NCBI GenBank assembly: GCA_002368805.1
Contig: DFFH01000069.1
Span: 1-7,399 of the forward strand
From: Mageeibacillus sp. UBA3781
GTDB lineage: Bacteria; Bacillota; Clostridia; Saccharofermentanales; Saccharofermentanaceae
Reading direction: 5' to 3'
Length of the DNA: 7,399 nucleotides
The stretch's first letter is position 1. Each line of letters begins with the position of its first letter. The position numbers and the translations under genes were made by a program. Shown here piece by piece: positions 1 to 6,251 of the stretch. The notes below the pieces were generated by a model that saw only the letters and a list, made by a program, of their open reading frames with translations, was not told where the DNA came from and made no database searches.

Positions 1-2
1 CC

Positions 3-542
3 TATGCGCTTCCGAAACCATTTACGGTATTTGCGACACAGAACCCTTCCGGCGCATCCGGCACATCGCTTCTGCCGGACTCACAGATGGATAGATTCGC
101 GATCCGCGTGTCTATGGGATATCCTTCTCCAAAGGACGAAAAAGCAATGCTGGAAGACAGAAAAGACGGCAACAATCCGCTTCACAGCGTGCGCTGCATC
201 TGCAGTGCCAGAGAGCTTCTTGCGATGCAGGAGGAGGTTTCCCGTGTGTTTGTCGGAGAAGCGATGCTGGATTATATCATTGCACTTGTGGGCAAGACCC
301 GTTCCCATCCGGATCTTGAACGGGGCGCAAGTCCGCGTGCGACACTGGCGCTGACCGCTATGGCAAAAGCCTATGCATATGTTTTTCACAGAAATTATGT
401 GATCCCGAATGATGTCCAGGCGGTATTTACACCGGTCATGGGACATCGTCTGATGCTGACGGCAGAAGCGGAAGTTAATGAAAGACGCACATCTGATGTG
501 ACGAAGGAGATACTGAAATCTGTTCCTGCACCGAAGGTGTAA
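3..542 (+). CDS. MoxR-family AAA+ ATPase, C-terminal part (5' end outside window)
   Basis: The frame is open from base 3 and encodes 179 residues before TAA at 540-542; the start, Walker A and probably Walker B lie upstream of the window. What remains is diagnostic. Sensor 1 ATQNP is at residues 11-15 of the fragment, followed by the MoxR signature GTSLLPDSQMDRF (residues 20-32, normally GTxxLPExQLDRF), then GYPSP. The sensor-2 motif GASPRATLAL lies at 108-117 with its arginine at 112, inside the alpha-helical lid. MoxR ATPases are cytosolic hexameric chaperones thought to remodel or activate partner proteins, often von Willebrand A-like or DUF58 proteins encoded next door, as here. The DUF58 gene starts 18 nt after this stop, so the two are surely co-transcribed. 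The in-frame ATG at 87 is internal (the Met of QMDRF), not a real start. The family call is firm; the specific substrate is unknown. Confidence 0.95.
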   Translation, partial: YALPKPFTVFATQNPSGASGTSLLPDSQMDRFAIRVSMGYPSPKDEKAMLEDRKDGNNPLHSVRCICSARELLAMQEEVSRVFVGEAMLDYIIALVGKTRSHPDLERGASPRATLALTAMAKAYAYVFHRNYVIPNDVQAVFTPVMGHRLMLTAEAEVNERRTSDVTKEILKSVPAPKV

Positions 543-560
543 CGGAGTCTGGCGGGGCCT

Positions 561-1463
561 ATGTTCAAGAACTGGTGTATCTATATCCTGGCACTGGCCG
601 GTACATTTACCTTCTTTCTTTTCTACCAGATGTGGGTGGCCTGGTACTGCCTTATCCTGCTTCTTTGCATCCCGCCGCTTTCTCTGATCATGTGTATCCT
701 GTCTTCGAGAAGAAGAAAGGTGCGTCTTGTTCCTCCGAGAAATGTCAGGATCGGTGATGAGACATCGGTCGATCTGTCTATTCCCGAGAGTATTGCGAAT
801 ATGATCTCGTTTCTTAGGATCGACTATAAGGTCACGGAAAAAATGACCGGTGATGCGTACCGGAGAAAGATGTATATCCATGGCAATACCAATGTCAGTT
901 TTCCCATGGATACGGACCATTGCGGTGCTTTTTCCATAGAGGTGACACGAATTAAGATCTATGATCTGTTCGGACTTTTCTGGAGCCGGCAGAAGCCGAA
1001 ATGTTCCTGCGAAGTGATCATCCATCCGGTCCCGCAGATCCCTGAGGCAATGCCGGATCTGAACGGTTTTAAAGCGCGTGCGCTGAGAAAGAGCACATCC
1101 CCGTATTCGGAGATCTATGACGTCCGTGAGTACAATCCCGGTGACCTTATCAAGAATATCCACTGGAAAGCGTCAGCGAAGAGGGATGATCTCCTGGTCA
1201 AAGAACCGCAGGAGGAGTGTTACGGACACGCCCGCGTCTTTCTGGAACTTGAAAAAGACAGAGAGATCTTCGACCGGAAGATGGGAGAACTGTTATTTAC
1301 TTCCGAGTACTTCCTGAAAAAAGATATTCCGCATAAGATACGTGTACTCCCTCCGAGAAAAAGAGAGATCTCCTTTGATATCCAGTCCCAGCGCGACCTG
1401 GAAAAAGCTGTGATCAGGATCCTCAGTATGAAGATACCGAAGGAGGCTTCCGATGAGAATTAA
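561..1463 (+). CDS. DUF58 domain membrane protein
   Basis: A 300-residue protein. Two hydrophobic segments at about residues 4-22 and 28-47 are followed by a basic stretch (SSRRRK), which predicts a short membrane hairpin with the rest cytosolic. The middle region has the beta-rich pattern usual before DUF58, including CGAF and DLFGLF at 121-140. The DUF58 core is at about 188-215: VREYNPGDLIKNIHWKASAK, then LLVKE, matching the family pattern REYxxGDxxRxIxWkxSAR. After it only about 85 residues remain, so the C-terminal VWA-like part looks shorter than in many DUF58 proteins (from memory, often near 400 residues in total). The start at 561 is the first ATG after the MoxR stop. Its Shine-Dalgarno is poor: GGAG at 544-547 is 13 nt away and the nearer sequence is only GGCGGGG, so translation probably depends on coupling to the MoxR gene. 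Its end overlaps the transglutaminase start by 11 nt. The partnership with MoxR and the transglutaminase is inferred from context. Confidence 0.9.
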   Translation: MFKNWCIYILALAGTFTFFLFYQMWVAWYCLILLLCIPPLSLIMCILSSRRRKVRLVPPRNVRIGDETSVDLSIPESIANMISFLRIDYKVTEKMTGDAYRRKMYIHGNTNVSFPMDTDHCGAFSIEVTRIKIYDLFGLFWSRQKPKCSCEVIIHPVPQIPEAMPDLNGFKARALRKSTSPYSEIYDVREYNPGDLIKNIHWKASAKRDDLLVKEPQEECYGHARVFLELEKDREIFDRKMGELLFTSEYFLKKDIPHKIRVLPPRKREISFDIQSQRDLEKAVIRILSMKIPKEASDEN

Positions 1464-3894
1464 AACAGTTCATCTCGAGCCTTCATCTTCTCCCGCAAGG
1501 CCGGTCAACTTTATCGTTCCCACGCTTCTTACATCGCTTCTCTGTGTGAGCTTTTCGCTCATACTGACAAGTACATATGAACTCTCCGTGGATCTTCGGG
1601 TCTTTATTCCCGCGATCGCGGGCATGGCTTTTATTTCGACATGTTTTCACATCCTTACCGAGAAGAGAAAATGGATCTCTGTCCTCGTGCTGATCTTAGC
1701 TTTCTTCGTGCCGGCCGGCGCTGTCCTTTTCGGTATCGCGGGAGTCCGGCAAGGCATGGATTCACTGATGTTTATGCTAAAGAAGTTTACTTTCCGGGAT
1801 CTGCCCTATGAGTATGAGCAGGCGGTGGACGGCACGACTGTTCTTACGAGATTTCTTCTGGTCATAAATCTTCTTCCGGTACTCTTCACGACATTTGTGA
1901 TTACCAGAAAGAAGAGCGCCCTGCTCTGCGCTCCTTTCTATATGCCGTTTTTCTTCTTCTCTGTGGCGCTGAACTATATGTTCCCCAAACAGCTCTGGTG
2001 CGAACTGGCGCTGACGGGTGTTCTCTTACTGTGCGTTTTCCAGACGCTTAGAAAAGGAGACCGGGTGAAGTGCGACCGAAGGCTTCTTATCTTGGCAGTG
2101 CCGGCGCTGCTTCTGTCGTTTCTGGTCGGTATGTGGTTCCCGCAGAAAACCTATGATAAAAATGAACTGGCGGTCCGTCAGATGAGCTCGATAAAGAAAC
2201 TGCTGGGGAATAATAAGCTCCATAATTCTCTTCCTCCGAATGTGCAGAAACTTCTGGATGATGTGGAGAAATCCTATCTTGGAGGCGCCGTGATCGAGGA
2301 GATCGGAGACTCTGTAGTTTCTTCCGCACCGACCCATGAGGATCTTAATGCGGTAGGAAATTTCAATCCGCCGTTATTTGTCGTGATGACGATGACCAGA
2401 ACTGTCAATCCGAGTATAAAGGACATCGAAGGAAGTAAATATCTCTATCTGCGATCCACTTCCATGGATACATATACCGGCAACGAATGGAAGATCTCGG
2501 GAGACGAGCCGGATACGGATGAGATCGCTTCGGGAGACGTTGAATGGCAGAAGAAAGAAGCACCTTATCTGCTGACACTGAGCTTCAACTATGACCCGGA
2601 GTTCACCTACAGCCCGCTTTATACGGATGGATACATGGTGTCATCTTCTGACGGTATTCCTGTGACGGACTTTTATAATGTCAGATGCCTTCTGGACGAA
2701 AGCAGTACGGACGGGATAACCTATGCGCTTTCCGAACTTCCGGTGAAGCAGGAGAGCGGCTACTGGTCAGAAGACTATCTCAGGTATGTGCAGAAGACGG
2801 CGTTGGAGGTTCCGGAAGAAACGGAACAGGAGCTCCTTTCAAGCGGTATGCTTCCGGATTGGTTCATGGACATATACGAAGGAAGAACGGAGATGTCGGA
2901 TATCGATAAAGTGCTTGCCGTGACGCGTTATGTCAGTTCACTTCATCCGTACGATGAAAACACATCTTATCCGCCGTCAGATAAGGATTTTGTCTGCTGG
3001 TTCATGAAAGAGAGTCCCACCGGATTCTGCGTGCACTTTGCATCTGCGGCGACAGTGCTTCTTCGCATGCTTGGTGTCCCGACCAGATACTGTTCCGGAT
3101 ATATGGTGAATACGGCGGAAGATGGAAAGCCCATCGATATCGTATCGAAGGATGCACATGCCTGGTTTGAGGTGTTCCTTCCGGAATTCGGCTGGGTCAT
3201 GGGTGATCCGACGCCCGGAAATGTCCGCGCCGCATCCCGCTTCGATGTGAATGCACTGATCAGGGAATACGGCCTGTCTTCTATTTTCGCTCCTTCTGAC
3301 CCCGACGATCCTTCTGAACCTTCCGATCCTTCGGCAGAAGATCCGCTCACCGGGTACATCCAGCCTGCAGAACCTTCCGTAAGTCCTACAGATCCGGGAC
3401 AGAACGGAGACGTCTCTTCCGGAGACACAGGCTCCGGTAATTCAGGTGTGTCTCCCGTAACTCCGGATGGAAATGCCGCAAATGCGGCTGAACCGTCTTC
3501 TCAGGCAGCTGCCTCTCAGAAAAAGGAAATGCCGAAGTGGCTGAAAACACTTGGCAAAGCAGCTCTTCCTGTCTCGATGGTTATTCTGGCGTTTCTTCTG
3601 ATTCGTGCGCTTTATTCTTTCCTCTGGAACAGAGCTTTCCGCCAGAAAGATATCAATGCGAGTGCGAGAGCGTACTATCGGTATTTCCGCTGGATCGGGA
3701 AGAAGTGGAACGGGAGCCCTGCGACGAAGACGCGCATGCTTGCGCTGAAGGCGGCATTCAGTGAAGAAGGAATTACGGAACAGGAACTCGACGTACTCGT
3801 TTCTTCCGGTAAGCAGGGATTGATGAGAATACGAAAAAAACAGCCGTGGTACAAAAGAGTACCTGTCCGGCTGCTGTTTGAGGTGAAAGTCTGA
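1453..3894 (+). CDS. Multi-pass membrane transglutaminase-like protein (TgpA type)
   Basis: An 813-residue protein. About seven N-terminal hydrophobic segments (roughly 23-40, 50-67, 75-97, 131-150, 157-175, 181-198, 208-228) are followed by a large presumably extracytoplasmic region. This carries a transglutaminase core at about 485-590: GFCVHFASA with Cys526, RMLGVPTRYCSGY, DAHAWFEVF with His569, and GWVMGDPTPG with Asp585. The Cys-His-Asp triad is complete, so an active thiol enzyme (transglutaminase or protease-like) is plausible. A low-complexity linker rich in Pro, Ser, Asp and Gly (613-690) leads to one more TM helix (about 703-724) and a basic cytosolic tail of about 90 residues resembling the DUF4129 region of TgpA-like proteins. 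The start is well supported: AAGGAGG at 1440-1446 sits 6 nt before ATG 1453, inside the DUF58 gene. TGA is backed by an in-frame TAA two codons on. Family and topology are confident; the substrate is unknown. Confidence 0.93.
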   Translation: MRIKTVHLEPSSSPARPVNFIVPTLLTSLLCVSFSLILTSTYELSVDLRVFIPAIAGMAFISTCFHILTEKRKWISVLVLILAFFVPAGAVLFGIAGVRQGMDSLMFMLKKFTFRDLPYEYEQAVDGTTVLTRFLLVINLLPVLFTTFVITRKKSALLCAPFYMPFFFFSVALNYMFPKQLWCELALTGVLLLCVFQTLRKGDRVKCDRRLLILAVPALLLSFLVGMWFPQKTYDKNELAVRQMSSIKKLLGNNKLHNSLPPNVQKLLDDVEKSYLGGAVIEEIGDSVVSSAPTHEDLNAVGNFNPPLFVVMTMTRTVNPSIKDIEGSKYLYLRSTSMDTYTGNEWKISGDEPDTDEIASGDVEWQKKEAPYLLTLSFNYDPEFTYSPLYTDGYMVSSSDGIPVTDFYNVRCLLDESSTDGITYALSELPVKQESGYWSEDYLRYVQKTALEVPEETEQELLSSGMLPDWFMDIYEGRTEMSDIDKVLAVTRYVSSLHPYDENTSYPPSDKDFVCWFMKESPTGFCVHFASAATVLLRMLGVPTRYCSGYMVNTAEDGKPIDIVSKDAHAWFEVFLPEFGWVMGDPTPGNVRAASRFDVNALIREYGLSSIFAPSDPDDPSEPSDPSAEDPLTGYIQPAEPSVSPTDPGQNGDVSSGDTGSGNSGVSPVTPDGNAANAAEPSSQAAASQKKEMPKWLKTLGKAALPVSMVILAFLLIRALYSFLWNRAFRQKDINASARAYYRYFRWIGKKWNGSPATKTRMLALKAAFSEEGITEQELDVLVSSGKQGLMRIRKKQPWYKRVPVRLLFEVKV

Positions 3895-3907
3895 TCTTAA
3901 AAGATCA
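3892..3907. terminator. Palindrome at convergent stop codons, possible weak bidirectional terminator
   Basis: TGATCTT-AA-AAGATCA is a perfect 7-bp inverted repeat with a 2-nt spacer. Its two outer triplets are the TGA stop of the transglutaminase gene and, read on the other strand, the TGA stop of the TSCPD gene. TTTT follows at 3910-3913 on the + strand. The stem is AT-rich, the loop is very small and the T run is short, so termination by this element alone would be weak. A second imperfect hairpin lies just upstream inside the coding end: CAGCCG 3841-3846 with CGGCTG 3868-3873, and inside it GGTAC 3848-3852 with GTACC 3859-3863. It may or may not contribute. Confidence 0.35.
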
Positions 3908-4159
3908 CTTTTCCGCGGCTTTTGCTTCCAGTACTGCTTTGGCCAGCTGGTCCGCGCAGGACGTGGGCTTAAATCCGCAGGTGTTTCCCATGAGCTTTTC
4001 TGCGATGTCATCCGCGGTCCATCCATCAACGAGTTTGCCGATGGCCTTCAGGTTGCCGTTGCAGCCGTTGGTGAATACGACATCCGAGATGACGCCGTCA
4101 TTGATTTCAAAGTCGATCTTCGAGGCACAGGTGCCGCTGGTGCGATAAGAATAATGCAT
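3905..4159 (-). CDS. TSCPD-domain four-cysteine protein, TIGR03905 type
   Basis: An 84-residue cytosolic protein with no signal peptide or TM segment. It resembles the small family described as TIGR03905 (uncharacterised, four conserved cysteines), related to the TSCPD domain found at the C terminus of some ribonucleotide reductases. The four cysteines are Cys11 (SGTCAS), Cys33 (NGCNGNL), Cys61 (NTCGFKP) and Cys68 (TSCADQLA). Their spacing suggests a metal-binding or redox site, though no function is established. The signature TSCPD reads TSCAD here, a Pro-to-Ala change. The ATG at 4157-4159 is chosen over the longer upstream reading because GGAGG lies 8 nt before it on the - strand and homology begins here. 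A candidate promoter lies in the 74-nt gap behind the 193-residue gene, so it may be transcribed alone as well as by read-through. The family call is confident, the role unknown. Confidence 0.9.
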   Translation of the reverse strand: MHYSYRTSGTCASKIDFEINDGVISDVVFTNGCNGNLKAIGKLVDGWTADDIAEKLMGNTCGFKPTSCADQLAKAVLEAKAAEK

Positions 4160-4190
4160 AGTTTTGTCCTCCGTGTGTTTATCTATCGAA

Positions 4191-4219
4191 ATATTAGCAG
4201 AGATACTTGGAAAATCCAA
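4191..4219 (-). promoter_or_regulatory. Candidate sigma-A promoter for the TSCPD gene, overlapping two small palindromes
   Basis: Read on the - strand: TTGGAT (4219-4214), a 17-bp spacer, then TAATAT (4196-4191) preceded by TGC, which makes an extended -10. Transcription would begin near 4184, about 25 nt before the ATG at 4159. The -35 matches consensus only 3/6 and the -10 4/6, but the exact 17-bp spacing and the TGn element support it. The -35 is one arm of a 13-bp inverted repeat, TTGGA-AAA-TCCAA (4207-4219). This abuts another, ATCTG-C-CAGAT (4219-4229). Either could be an operator, or the first could be a weak terminator stem for the upstream gene. Confidence 0.45.
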
Positions 4220-4233
4220 TCTGCCAGATGCCT

Positions 4234-4815
4234 TTACGATTTCGGCAGAAGGGAGATGTCGCGATCGACCGGGCAGGGCGGAAGATACTTGCTGAATACC
4301 TCCACATATCTGGTGCCGAAAGAGATGGATACCAGTTCCGAAAATGCGATACGCGTCGGTTTTTCTTCCCATTTTCCGTCGGTGTCAAACCCGCGGACAT
4401 AGATGTAGCGGTCGTCTTTTTTCTCGATCCGGCCGATCACATAGTCGATATTTCCGCTGTTTCTGTCTTCGGATTCATAGATCGCATTCAGCCGGTTATG
4501 CGACAGGTAGGAGAGCACGCCCTCCCAGGAAGAAAGGTCGATGTCGATCTTTTGGATCTGCGATGTGACGCCCTCGCTCTCGAGAATGTCATTGGTAAGA
4601 TCGACCTTGGAATTGATCTCCACGATATCCTTCATGCGGCGGACGACATATCCGTCGAGCCGGAAATCCTGCTCGTCCATATAGAGGAAAAGTTCCTCGC
4701 TGGATTTGAGCGGGAAACAGCTGTAGCAGTTCGGGTCGGCCTTCAGAAACATCCGGCAGAGCAGTGTCTGGCGGCAGGCCTCTTCCAGTACGGCATTGAT
4801 CTCAAATCTCTTCAT
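4234..4815 (-). CDS. Protein of unknown function, 193 residues
   Basis: I do not recognise this protein. It is predicted soluble and cytosolic, with no signal peptide or TM helix. The N terminus looks helical (FEINAVLEEACRQTLLCRMF), then comes a beta-rich stretch at about 33-68 (ELFLYMDEQDF, then RMKDIVEI). A linker (69-110) leads to a second beta-rich stretch at about 124-178 (VIGRIEKKDDRYIYVRGFD, then RIAFSELVSISF). Both stretches share the order strand, polar turn, strand, then a motif ending in (D/E)-(I/L)-V-x-I, which suggests two copies of a small Sm-like or SH3-like barrel; this is inference from the strand pattern only. Five cysteines (14, 20, 30, 33, 181) include a CYSC pair at 30-33 that is not an obvious metal site. 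The start is firm: AAGGAGGG lies about 6 nt upstream of the ATG, and an extended -10 promoter precedes it. It is the first gene of a possible two-gene unit with the TSCPD gene. Confidence 0.85.
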   Translation of the reverse strand: MKRFEINAVLEEACRQTLLCRMFLKADPNCYSCFPLKSSEELFLYMDEQDFRLDGYVVRRMKDIVEINSKVDLTNDILESEGVTSQIQKIDIDLSSWEGVLSYLSHNRLNAIYESEDRNSGNIDYVIGRIEKKDDRYIYVRGFDTDGKWEEKPTRIAFSELVSISFGTRYVEVFSKYLPPCPVDRDISLLPKS

Positions 4816-4851
4816 GCTATCCCTCCTTCGACATCAGGATCATATAAGTAG

Positions 4852-4860
4852 ATTATAACA
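4852..4860 (-). promoter_or_regulatory. Extended -10 promoter for the 193-residue gene
   Basis: On the - strand the sequence reads TGTTATAAT, a perfect TGnTATAAT extended -10 (hexamer 4857-4852). The -35 position has no good match, as is common for extended -10 promoters. The start point would be near 4845, giving a leader of about 30 nt that contains the strong RBS. A second near-consensus hexamer, TATACT, sits 16 bp upstream on the same strand and could be an alternative. Confidence 0.7.
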
Positions 4861-4904
4861 TGCTTATAGTATAGCCTGGTAATACGTTTCTTTCCTATAA
4901 AACG

Positions 4905-4940
4905 AAGAGAGCCGTCTCAAAATAATGAAACAGCTCTCTT
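4905..4940 (-). terminator. Intrinsic terminator of pilT
   Basis: The arms are 4905-4918 and 4927-4940, pairing over 14 bp with two G-U wobbles and an 8-nt loop (ATTATTTT on the - strand). On the - strand the second arm is followed by CGTTTTATAGG, a short U-rich tail. It begins 26 nt past the pilT TGA, the expected place, and lies upstream of the next gene's promoter, so pilT is probably a separate transcript. On the + strand the tail is only TTTG, and no + strand gene points at it. Confidence 0.8.
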
Positions 4941-4965
4941 TGTACCTGATTTGTTAAACTGCAGA

Positions 4966-6048
4966 TCAGTGGTAGCTCGGGAATGCGTTCGGGTTGTTAA
5001 GACCGATTGCCTTTTCGAGATCCTGCTGGTCATATGTAGCATCCATTGCTGTCTGCCAGTTGATGAATCCTTCTTTATAGAGACGGATGAGGTCTTCATT
5101 CAGAGTGTGCATACCGAGAGATCTTCCGGACTGGATCGCACCCGGGATCATCTGGACCTTCTCCTCGAGGATGAGGTTCTTGATCGCGTTGGTTCCGATC
5201 ATGATCTCTGTAGCGAGGATACGGCCTGTGCCATCCTTGATCGGGAGTAACTGCTGGGAAACAACACCACGGATGTTTGTAGCGAACTGCTGGCGGATGA
5301 TCGCCTGTCTGTCAGAAGGAGAACCATCGATGATACGGTTGATCGTCTGGCCGGCGCTGGTGGTGTGCATCGTAGAAAGAACGAGGTGGCCTGTCTCAGC
5401 AGCGGTGATAGCAGCGGCGATCGTCTCGAAGTCACGCATCTCACCAACGAAGATGATATCCGGGTCTTCACGGAGAGAAGAGTGGAGAGCAGATGCGAAG
5501 GAATCTGTATCGCGGTGGAGCTCACGCTGGTGGATCATAGCGCGGTCATGAGGATAGATGTACTCGATCGGATCCTCGATCGTGATAACGTGTCTTGCCT
5601 CATTCTTATTGATGTAGTCAACGATAGCAGCCATGGTGGTTGTCTTACCGGAACCCGTAGGACCGGTGACGAGGATGATACCGTTCTTTGCTGTAGCCAT
5701 ATCTTTAACGACTTCCGGAATGCCGAGCTCTTCGAACTCAGGAATACGAGCCATAAGGAGGCGGATACTGCAAGCGAGGTTGTTACGCTGATGATATACG
5801 TTCGCTCTGATTCTGATCTCGTTGTCGATCATGAGACCGAGGTCGATATCTTCGCCGGCTTCAACGCGCTGGATCTCTTCATTAGAAAGGATCGTATAGA
5901 TCATGGCGAGAGATTCTTCAGGTGTCGGACGCTCGTCGAGAATATGGAGAACTCCGTATCTTCTAACAGCAAGATTGGTACCTACAGTAATATGCACGTC
6001 GGAACAATCTTGTTCTATGGCATAATCCATTAATTGTTCAAAAGTCAT
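4966..6048 (-). CDS. pilT: Type IV pilus retraction ATPase PilT
   Basis: A 360-residue GspE/PilT-superfamily ATPase of near-normal PilT length. It has an N-terminal PAS-like domain (about 1-110; SDVHITVG at 16-23, RIRANVY near 79-85). The catalytic domain carries Walker A GPTGSGKT (129-136), an Asp box IEDPIEY (157-163), Walker B DPDIIFVGEMRD (195-206) and a His box GHLVLSTMHTT (220-230). AIKNLI at 288-293 corresponds to the PilT AIRNLI motif linked to retraction, and favours PilT over the extension ATPase PilB, which also carries a zinc-binding tetracysteine absent here. It would work as a cytosolic hexamer at the pilus base, disassembling pilin fibres for twitching or DNA uptake. The start is firm: GGAGGT lies 6-7 nt before the ATG. 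It has its own promoter and terminator and no pilus genes adjacent, so pilB, pilC and pilins must lie elsewhere. Many codons are NNC or GCT/CGT types, hinting at good expression. Confidence 0.97.
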   Translation of the reverse strand: MTFEQLMDYAIEQDCSDVHITVGTNLAVRRYGVLHILDERPTPEESLAMIYTILSNEEIQRVEAGEDIDLGLMIDNEIRIRANVYHQRNNLACSIRLLMARIPEFEELGIPEVVKDMATAKNGIILVTGPTGSGKTTTMAAIVDYINKNEARHVITIEDPIEYIYPHDRAMIHQRELHRDTDSFASALHSSLREDPDIIFVGEMRDFETIAAAITAAETGHLVLSTMHTTSAGQTINRIIDGSPSDRQAIIRQQFATNIRGVVSQQLLPIKDGTGRILATEIMIGTNAIKNLILEEKVQMIPGAIQSGRSLGMHTLNEDLIRLYKEGFINWQTAMDATYDQQDLEKAIGLNNPNAFPSYH

Positions 6049-6077
6049 AAATACACCTCCGAAATAAAGATAAAAAT

Positions 6078-6083
6078 ATTATA
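6078..6083 (-). promoter_or_regulatory. -10 element of the pilT promoter
   Basis: A perfect TATAAT on the - strand (ATTATA on +) lies 30 bp before the pilT ATG, in an AT-rich leader. Transcription should start near 6071, giving a leader of about 23 nt that holds the GGAGG. No good TTGACA match is found 16-18 bp upstream (TATCAA occupies the 17-bp position). T7 tracts on the + strand at 6109-6115 and 6140-6146 are A-tracts on this strand and could serve as an UP element. Confidence 0.65.
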
Positions 6084-6234
6084 CATGAAAACAAAATCCT
6101 TTGATACATTTTTTTACTATCTTTCGCATGAATGTCACGTTTTTTTCACAAGTTTCCGGGCATTACGGGAGTTCTTCCCGGGAAAACGGCCGGTTCGTTA
6201 TAAATCTGTCACCGAATCACCATGAAAAGGCGGC

Positions 6235-6240
6235 TATAAT
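6235..6240 (+). promoter_or_regulatory. -10 element of the deacetylase promoter, flanked by repeats
   Basis: A perfect TATAAT lies 51 bp before the deacetylase ATG; transcription would start near 6247. There is no recognisable TTGACA 16-18 bp upstream. That position holds a direct repeat instead, TCACC-GAA-TCACC (6209-6221), so an activator or a non-housekeeping sigma factor may be involved. I could not fit a clear sporulation sigma (E, F or G) consensus. CTGTCA (6206-6211) and TGACAG (6248-6253) form an inverted pair around the promoter. Confidence 0.6.
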
Positions 6241-6251
6241 GTATGTATGAC

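Noticed and set aside
81..1163. Long - strand open frame (360 residues) opposite the MoxR and DUF58 genes
   Set aside because: It lies antisense to two well-supported genes, is rich in Arg, His and Cys without recognisable motifs, and spans the junction of both genes; it is a codon-bias shadow.
4160..4372. N-terminal extension of the TSCPD protein to 155 residues
   Set aside because: The extra part overlaps the 193-residue gene in another frame and has no family resemblance; GGAGG sits properly before the internal ATG at 4159.
4207..4851. + strand open frame (214 residues) opposite the 193-residue gene
   Set aside because: Because the - strand gene is itself unrecognised, this was weighed seriously. 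The - strand frame has an AAGGAGGG site and an extended -10 promoter; the + strand frame runs through that promoter and has no RBS.
4905..4940. End of an insertion element or MITE
   Set aside because: The inverted repeat is fully explained as the pilT terminator; there is no partner copy, target duplication or transposase.
5365..6033. + strand open frame (222 residues) opposite pilT
   Set aside because: It is fully antisense to a strongly conserved PilT sequence, with no domain and no convincing RBS.
6034..6225. + strand frame of 63 residues across the pilT leader
   Set aside because: It overlaps the pilT start and promoter and has no RBS or recognisable content.
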